Notes under the pieces: model-generated
What the model was told of the DNA's origin: nothing
Databases searched by the model: none
Seen by the model: only the letters and a program-made list of their open reading frames with translations
DNA from: Aporrectodea caliginosa
Lineage: Eukaryota > Annelida > Clitellata > Crassiclitellata > Lumbricidae
Length of the DNA stretch: 64,000 nt
Direction of reading: 5' to 3'
NCBI GenBank assembly: GCA_020284085.1
Contig: JACEVL010000049.1
Span: 1 to 64,000 of the forward strand
Shown: positions 59,201 to 64,000 of the stretch, piece by piece
Position numbering within the stretch: the stretch's first letter is position 1
How the letters are laid out: each line of letters starts with the position of its first letter
Program-made: the position numbers and the translations under genes

Positions 59201-60966
59201 CCCGGATTGGTGTTTGGGGATGGCCAATAACTTGATCACATCCTTACCAGATACATGTACCATTATTGGAAAGCGATCGACACACCTTCGTCCTTTCCCT
59301 GTAACATCTGGCATGATCTTGACGTCCCAGTGGATCGAACATTTCACGAATCTCTGCTGCTAGGGCTACACAGTTATCTTTCCTTCCTTGATGGATCGCT
59401 GAGGGACTGATGATCAGCTCACCAGCTGGTTCTGCGTATATAGGCCTATTGGATGCATCGAGAGCAGATAAAATGTGAAAGGCTTTCCTGCTGCTGCTTT
59501 TGGTGCGATCTAGAGCTGCTGCCACATTACCAGTAACTACAAAGATTGTCCCCTTCGCCGCTTTGGTGGCAAAGCAGACGTCGACGGTTCTGGCTCTTTT
59601 TCTGATCTATCTGCAGATGACACATTCTCATCAGATGACGTTTCCAGCTGTGCTTGCACGATAACGTGACTTGCTCCGCAACTGATTTTGACCTTTCCAT
59701 CACTCTCGCTTCTATATTTTCGGTGGCCTTGCCCAAGTCCTAGATGCTCATCTATCAGGCTATAATTTCATATATGGAGTTCATACATGAATTGGCATGA
59801 TAATTCGACCTGGCCGGTAACAAAATCTTTGGGTTGAAAATATCACATATACCTTAAAAACTCCCTAATATACAAGGCAAAGTATCCGACACGGTAGTCT
59901 GTTCAGTAGCACGCTATATAGGCTACGTGTGGAGTCTAACGTTTGCGGGTTCGAGCCTGTTGAGTGAATTTCGCGTAAGGACCATGGACATGCGCACCTG
60001 ATCTTCATCTTATATTCCAAAATTCTCACCTTATGTGCGTAATAATTGCAATAAATATAATAGATATAGAAAATAGATAAAAATAAGTAAATAAAATAAA
60101 TAATAACTTTTATCTGGCTCATCAGGGAAGTATTCTCGAAACTCCTCATGCAGTTCGTCAGTAATGGCGACTAGGTATATCTGATAAAACAGAAACATCA
60201 CAAAATCATCTGAGATCGTGTTTCTAATTGTACATGCAAGTTAACAGAACATTCACATGTATTTGTATGTATAATATACATACAAACACATGCGAATGTT
60301 CTGTTAAAAAATGTTCTGATATATTATATCAGAACATTTTTACTGCCCCTCTTTGGAGCCTCTTGAGCGAGCCCTATAGCAAAATGCTTGACCAAAATGT
60401 CTGCTCAACCAACGATTAAACAACTTTAGTTATATAATCTAAGCTGTGAACGTTAACTTATGTTAGCATAAATTATTTATCTCCGCTTTAGGAATCGACA
60501 TAAGATTCTACAAAGGACTTTCAGATTCGAATAGGCCTATTTTATTGATTAAAACAGAAGCAGATAAATTTCTAATTATTCCTTTCAATAACGGTGAGTC
60601 TATTACAGAAAAGTTGCACTGTATTGTGGAAGTTAGAACTAAGATCAACTGTATAGCATCAATACATTAGGTGCCACTGACAAGAGCAGCATACAAGAAT
60701 ATCTAATTGATCTAAACCAATCCATGTCATGCTAAGCACAAAATATTATTGCTAGAACGAGCTGTATCATTTAATATTCCAAGAGGCCGCTCGATTGAAT
60801 AATAGCCTACCTTAAGCTTTGATCCCGAGGCTGCTTCGACAAAACAATTTGCAACATCGCGATTTTTGTACTGAAGTTTTCCGCAGCCGACTGTTGGAAA
60901 TGCAATGCTGGTCATATTTTCTTCCTCTGCTTTTCTCAGGCAAGTTGATATCATACGAGTAAACAG
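44001..60966 (-). CDS. PARP14-like: Gene C: PARP14-like C-terminal half (macro end, KH-like, ART)
   Basis: Reverse-strand exons in order: 60966-60811, 60180-60114, 54508-54236, 53297-52779, 45492-45307, 44284-44001. They total 1,485 nt, 494 codons plus stop, every phase equal to gene A exons 7-12. Triad His, Tyr and Glu are kept, so the ART looks catalytically complete. The donor after 60114 is AT instead of GT, which should disturb splicing. The Cys-rich insertion has Ser in place of its last Cys. Introns are greatly enlarged by transposons. Upstream exons, if any, would lie above about 62950; none is seen to the window end. It could be the inverted remainder of gene B or an independent paralogue entering from the right. 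Confidence 0.82.
44390..44660 (-). repeat. tRNA-derived SINE, orthologous to 13828-14110
   Basis: Same SINE in the same intron of gene C, without the GT expansion. Confidence 0.75.
45307..45492 (-). CDS. Gene C exon: ART catalytic core (His and Tyr)
   Basis: 186 nt; VYLLHGTRHVDEIVKNGID and LFGRGAYFAESSTKADQYA; GTAAGT donor intact. Confidence 0.95.
45562..47511. mobile_element. Long-TIR DNA element with TA duplication (1,950 bp)
   Basis: Ends GGGTGGTC flanked by TA (45560-45561 and 47512-47513). About 145 bp at each end are imperfect inverted repeats, for example GCTTCCTACTCCAACTGGAA at about 45671 and its complement near 47410. A second, hAT-type element is nested inside. Short open frames inside (46015-46212, 46248-46440) are unassigned. 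Confidence 0.82.
46876..47321. mobile_element. hAT-type MITE (446 bp) nested in the TA element
   Basis: Ends CAGGGCCGCATTAAGG and inverted CAGGGCCGCATTAAAG; flanking GAAGGTTT / GAAGGTTG matches at 7 of 8 positions. Confidence 0.88.
47514..47880. other. Intron of gene C, ancestral part
   Basis: About 47515-47700 resembles gene A intron sequence around 11840-12080 (GATCGCTTACATTTATATAG on one strand). No other feature seen. Confidence 0.5.
47881..48769 (+). mobile_element. hAT element with BED zinc-finger remnant (889 bp)
   Basis: Perfect 8-bp duplication TCTGCTCG (47873-47880 and 48770-48777). Termini CAGTGTTATTTC inverted. Both subterminal zones are dense in TAACTGAAA words. The core encodes a BED-like finger (48203-48490). 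Confidence 0.92.
48203..48490 (+). pseudogene. BED-type zinc finger fragment of hAT transposase
   Basis: About 95 residues: SGVWEYFIYEDADYKSRCCV, then KNATNLPKHLHSKHKDVY. VW.YF, the Cys region, the TNL..HL stretch and H-x4-H are BED finger marks, although the first Cys pair spacing is not canonical. It lacks the rest of a transposase and stops at TAA 48488. Confidence 0.72.
48790..49990. other. Intronic repeats of gene C
   Basis: GTATGTAC microsatellite (49290-49360 and 49925-49995) flanks a dispersed-repeat-like segment starting ACTAGCATTTTTTACCCGG at 49358. No coding signal. Confidence 0.45.
49995..50275 (-). pseudogene. CR1-like LINE 3' fragment
   Basis: ATTGTATTGTATTGTA tail, then TATAGCGCCTCTCTCAG; reverse-strand reading includes words such as LFVPRTRT as in the neighbouring LINE. 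Confidence 0.65.
50290..51545 (-). pseudogene. CR1-like LINE, 5'-truncated reverse transcriptase
   Basis: Reverse-strand reading shows LTLLALYDVSAAFDMVDHEI, GVPQGSVLGPLLFILY, LFADDVQAFVDG, then DYCNSLLVGLPK and FNELHWLPLDARIQFKI and the C-terminus LLVPRSRTAMAQSRSFAAIG. Two frame changes occur, one between GVPQGS and the downstream 343-codon frame. The family-typical tail ends in a short GTAT microsatellite at about 50280. Confidence 0.92.
51546..52778. other. Intron of gene C
   Basis: 52300-52770 matches gene A intron 10 (11350-11830). 51546-52300 holds nothing I recognise. Confidence 0.5.
52779..53297 (-). CDS. Gene C exon: KH-like end and N-terminal ART
   Basis: 519 nt; begins DAEQLTVTLTGKQKQDIVEV; contains YWTNYGVTDLSQAEETRQPL and INIWVNENPQHYTNYQYKL. 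Acceptor TTGCAG, donor GTAGGA. Confidence 0.9.
53725..54175. mobile_element. MITE with GGGGCCGTCC ends (451 bp)
   Basis: GGGGCCGTCCATAAAG at left and inverted GGGGCCGTCCATAAAA at right, flanked by CTA on both sides. A 3-bp duplication suits a PIF/Harbinger-like origin. Internal CCCCTCCCCTGTCACAAACT occurs at both ends in the same orientation. Confidence 0.83.
54236..54508 (-). CDS. Gene C exon: KH-like segment
   Basis: 273 nt; VHQLASTVNADASTPGKPRS, SVLHMFALDASTFTKVKEEL and MPIVHPAIAALADEIV; GTGAGT donor; four more codons than gene A (ITDV region). Confidence 0.86.
54580..54586. other. TAGCCTA insertion relative to gene A
   Basis: On the coding strand gene C reads CTAGGCTATATAATTC; gene A (10007-10019) reads CGATATAATTC, a 5-bp difference. 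Confidence 0.7.
54660..55830 (-). pseudogene. Jockey/RTE-like LINE, 5'-truncated
   Basis: Reverse reading: ANKLTLNLDKTNYILFKS, then a 198-codon frame MSWKVHINQISTKIAKNVGI ... LTYCNMVWASTYALRLNRL. One frame break separates the parts. Only the end of the RT and the C-terminal region remain. The 3' end borders an AATCA repeat at 54660. Confidence 0.85.
55878..57140. repeat. 134-bp identical direct repeats around a 995-bp segment
   Basis: 55878-56011 and 57007-57140 appear identical base for base. The segment between (56012-57006) has no recognised ORF. No TG..CA ends and no target duplication are visible, so it is not a clear LTR element. Confidence 0.85.
57731..58543. mobile_element. Second foldback element (813 bp), related to 6758-8180
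   Basis: Starts GGGGTTCCAGAAAAATGACA, with the inverted copy at 58510-58543; flanked by TA. Arms match the inner part of the gene A foldback (ACATCGCAGAAAACACCC shared). Shorter centre. Confidence 0.87.
58604..59736 (-). pseudogene. Decayed multi-copy transposon-type protein gene
   Basis: Reverse reading in several frames: KCSIHWDVKIMPDVTGKG then VDRFPIMVHVSGKD; NLACRYYVSKLVLDKVF; and AIYAIKMWLFGELFSFQ. This order (HWDgK...VDRlP, LACRhHv, ARWMak.iYa.K) recalls a large family of repetitive invertebrate proteins assumed to be transposon encoded. Multiple frameshifts show it is not functional. Family assignment rests on memory of motifs, not a search. Confidence 0.7.
60114..60180 (-). CDS. Gene C exon: macro domain C-terminal end, donor mutated
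   Basis: 67 nt after TTTTATCAG; encodes IYLVAITDELHEEFREYFPD EPD-like end. The base pair after the exon is AT (60113-60112 on reverse), where gene A has GT; the following AAAAG is the same in both. Confidence 0.82.
60241..60341. repeat. Two adjacent palindromes
   Basis: 60241-60307 is a near-perfect inverted repeat (ends TTAACAGAACATTC); 60306-60341 is a perfect one centred on GATATATTATATC. Gene A has only one half of each, joined (about 9486-9534). Confidence 0.9.
60803..60809. other. TAGCCTA insertion next to gene C donor
   Basis: Coding strand: GTAGGCTATTATTC in gene C against GTATTATTC in gene A (9026-9034), a 5-bp insertion three bases after the donor GT. Confidence 0.8.
60811..60966 (-). 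CDS. Gene C exon: macro substrate-loop region
   Basis: 156 nt; LFTRMISTCLRKAEEENMTS and IAFPTVGCGKLQYKNRDVAN; same length as gene A exon 7. Acceptor is CATCAAG, weaker than TTTCCAG in gene A. Confidence 0.92.
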
Positions 60967-61054
60967 CTTGATGAAAAAAATACAGTAAAATTTAGAAATG
61001 CGCTAGGATATGACACAGTTAATTCCTACAATTATAAAAGTAATGTTTGGGAAA

Positions 61055-62540
61055 GCAAAAAAATGTGTTTGACACGGTTAATCATACTATCCTGTTGGGT
61101 CAACTTGAGCACTGTGACATTAGAGGCATGGCACAACAGTGGCTACAACATTATTTGGAAAATAGAACTCAGTATGTCCTCTACGAAGGCTATCAGTCTG
61201 TTCATAAAACCATTCGGTGTGGAGTGCCGCAGGGATCTATATGGGGCCATTACTGTTCTTGATCTATATACATGTAAATGACTTACCTCAGATTGCTGAT
61301 AAAACTGATTTCATACTATTTGCTGATGACAGCAATGTGTTTTTTACTGATAAACCAATAGATGTATTGCAGCAGAAAGTAAATAAGGAACTTGAAGTAA
61401 TATCAAATTGGTTTAAAGCCAATAAACTTTCACTCAATCTGGACTATGTTATATACTGTTCCGTGGTCACCATAAACCAGCTCCCCAACAAGCAATGGAA
61501 ATTATGATAGATAACAAGGAAATAGTGCAAACTGAATGCACCAAATTTCTTGGTGTTTATGTAGAATTGTAGATCGGCATCTGCAATGGAATGAGCATAT
61601 CACACATGTATAAAAGAAATTAGCAAAATATATAAGTTTTCTGTCACGAATTAAGCATTATCTGACTAAACCTGTTCTCCAACAATTATACTACACGCTG
61701 TTTTTTCCTTACTTTTCATACTGTAATATCTGCTGGGGCTCAAACTACTCCTCTAGATTAAAACGCCTTGAGACTCTCCATAAACGTGCCATACGTGTGA
61801 CTTGCTTACTGGGATGGTCTGATAGTACAAAAAATTAATATTTAAAGAGCACAATATTCTAAAATTGAATGACATTATAAAATATCAAATTGGACTATTC
61901 ATGTACTGTTATCATTATGGGCTTCTTCCTTCACTGTTTGATAAATATTTCCTTAAGGGTGTAGCTATCCATGGGCATGATACTAGAGCATCCCTGTAAA
62001 TATCGAACCCCAGGGGCACGAACCAGGACTAAGCAGTTCACAATTAAATGCTCAGGTCCACCACTTTGGGATTCTCTTCCTCCAAATTTAATAAATATAT
62101 TACACATACAAGCTCAATTTAAAGCTCAACTGAAACATTATCTCTTGGACACATAAAAAGAATATGACTCGATAGATTGTACCTGCAGTTAAGATTGTTT
62201 ATAATGTACAACAGTGAACATTATAATCTGTTTTTGTTTTGATTTTTTTTGCTTGTTTGTTTTAAATCTTGTACTGCAATGTTTTGTTATTTAGTTGTTT
62301 GGCTATGATTTAGCCCCTAACATTGTTATTTAAGTTGAATTTTCTATAAATACATGATCATAAAAATCGTCTTGCCATCAGTAAATGTAATGTGGAAAAG
62401 GGGCAGCCCTGCAATAGCGGATTATTTTGATCCTTTAGGGCTGTCCTGTTGACGGCATCAGCAGATTAACATTTTTTTTTAAATGACTGATTGTTAATTA
62501 ATTGTGCTGTTGTTGATTTAATAAACGGCTGATTGATATA
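61055..62540 (+). pseudogene. 5'-truncated non-LTR retrotransposon
   Basis: Reads VFDTVNHTILLGQLEHCDIR, GVPQGSI, LLFLIYI, ILFADDSNVFFTDKP, KANKLSLNL, then LYYTLFFPYFSYCNICWGSN and TIKCSGPPLWDSLPPN to 62156. At least three frameshifts or stops. It interrupts intron sequence homologous to gene A 8530-8560; an AAAGCA-like duplication borders it. Confidence 0.9.
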
Positions 62541-62658
62541 AAAAAGCACACACAATAATTTGTATTGCCGCAATGCTTACCGATTTATTTGTCTCGTAAT
62601 AAATAATGATTATTGCAACCTATATATGTATGCAATACATTATGTAGGTATCTATATA

Positions 62659-62933
62659 AGTAGGTACCTACTTATCTCTTTTTGTTCCACGATTTAGGAC
62701 CACTATGGCCCAAACTAAATCTTTTGCCACTATTGCGGTCTCCCTATGGAATGCCCTTCCTTCCTCTCTGCGTGTTAACATTCTTTCTGTGTCTCTTCCT
62801 ACAGCTTTCTCTCTCCTCAAAACCTTCTTCTTCTCTATAGGGGTTCTCGCACTGGGAGCGCTACTGAATGGCCACTGCTGTGAGCGGCGCTATATAAATT
62901 AACAAATACAAAACAATACATGCAATACTGCAA
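62659..62933 (+). mobile_element. Short CR1-like LINE 3' insertion with 16-bp target duplication
   Basis: TGTAGGTATCTATATA at 62643-62658 and again at 62934-62949. Encodes the LINE C-terminus (TTMAQTKSFATIAVSLWNAL) and ends in the GCGCTATATAAATTAAC tail. Confidence 0.88.
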
Positions 62934-62949
62934 TGTAGGTATCTATATA

Positions 62950-64000
62950 TGACTTGTACTATGGGACTGCTGATAGTCACTGAACCTATAGCTCATATAT
63001 GGAGTTTACGTTTGAATGAGGTTCACTTGTGATTTTCTATGAACACATTCCTCTCGGAACAGTCTTCCGCTGCATGTGCGAGCTTATTATTATTATAATC
63101 AAATTTGTAACGCGCGCACGGTCACACCGAAGTGCGACTCTGAGGACGAAGTTTCAACAAAGTTAATTAGCATATTTCTTACGCGAGATGTTGCACATAT
63201 ATATAGGCTAACTCTGTTAAGGAAACATCTTGATCTGTCTCATAACGCGCTTAGTTAGTTTAGTTAGAGAGCCATTTGCGAATCACTTTTCTCTGCTACT
63301 TAAAACACATTAATAAGTTATGTTATGTTATGTGCATCTTATGTGTTGCTCCATTAGTCAAAAACTGCCTACATCTAGTTTGTTCTTGTTTAATTTGTAC
63401 AGATATGATTCTGTCTTATGTAAATGAGACACATGCTTTGTTCGGGACCGTATCAAGTTCTTTGGCAGTGGTGGAACAGGTGCACAAGAATCTCATGCTG
63501 GCACTATAATCACCGTTACGGCTACAGGAACCGAAACTGTAGTGTCGTGCATAGGCGTAACTTTCTATTGTGACAGTGGTGTCCGGTCACCACCACTTTT
63601 AAAAGTGGTGGTGATAGTCACCACCACTATTTGGCAGCTTTTGGCCCTGCAGTGAAATATATTTTTTAACCTGAAAGCATTTGGCTGTCTACCGTCTGGG
63701 CTATTCATGCATACTTAACATCGCAATGACGGCAATGCTGATATAGGCCACCACAGTGTGTCCACACAACCTTTCTTACGTAATATGGTAACGTCATCAA
63801 TTTTGTTTCTGTAAAAGGTCAAATTATCAAATTCATATGGAAATGGATCGATTCATTGTAGAGAGACCGCAAAAGGTTGTAATTGTGCATGCAATGTATC
63901 ATGTTTCGGTGGTAGGCTGTAAGCTCGAACTGCAGTCTATGGTAATTTAGCTGGTAAAACCGTATTTTCGACTGGTTAATTATTTTATATTGTCAATTTA
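62950..64000. other. Unassigned right end of window
   Basis: Homology to the gene A intron is lost at about 62950. A 28-bp perfect palindrome lies at 63587-63614. Short frames are unassigned; no macro exon 6 counterpart is found. Confidence 0.45.

Overview
This is a eukaryotic, almost certainly marine-invertebrate (metazoan) window. The evidence is GT-AG introns in consistent phase, CR1/L2- and Jockey-like LINE relics, tRNA-derived SINEs, many hAT-type and TA-inserting DNA elements, long tetranucleotide microsatellites, and a tandem family of macro-domain poly(ADP-ribose) polymerases (PARP14-like). The species cannot be fixed from sequence alone. The octamer TAGGCCTA is conspicuously frequent.

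Genes. All convincing coding sequence belongs to three copies of one gene family. Gene A (+, 1-14762) enters the window inside its N-terminal linker. It runs through 12 exons whose phases join into 1,050 uninterrupted codons: Ser-rich linker, KH-like region, one macro domain over five exons, another KH-like segment, and an ADP-ribosyltransferase (ART) domain with an H-Y-E triad. Gene B (+, 27974-33487) is an N-terminal half: an RRM split over two exons, linker, KH-like exons and the first two macro exons (473 codons). It stops at a 1-kb array of a 13-bp minisatellite. Gene C (-, 60966-44001) is a C-terminal half: the last two macro exons, KH-like exon and complete ART (494 codons plus stop), with one mutated splice donor. 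B and C could be two parts of one gene broken by an inversion, or two separate paralogues.

Layout. 1-14.8 kb: gene A, with a 1.8-kb nested foldback element and a small hAT in one macro intron. 14.8-27.9 kb: no recognised gene; LINE 3' ends, a 1.35-kb hAT inside one of them, long ACAT and hexanucleotide arrays. 27.9-33.6 kb: gene B. 33.6-34.6 kb: minisatellite. 34.7-43.9 kb: no recognised gene; two more hATs with exact 8-bp target duplications. 44-61 kb: gene C on the minus strand, its introns swollen by a TA-flanked long-TIR element, three hATs/MITEs, four LINE fragments, a second foldback element and a decayed transposase. 61-64 kb: LINE insertions and unassigned sequence.

Function. PARP14-type proteins combine RNA binding (RRM/KH-like), ADP-ribose recognition (macro) and ADP-ribosyl transfer (ART), and in vertebrates belong to rapidly evolving antiviral and stress pathways. 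Comparing the copies also exposes recent insertions: a SINE fragment recruited into a coding exon, an in-frame 193-codon difference, and repeated 5-6-bp GGCTA/GGCCTA insertions after TA.
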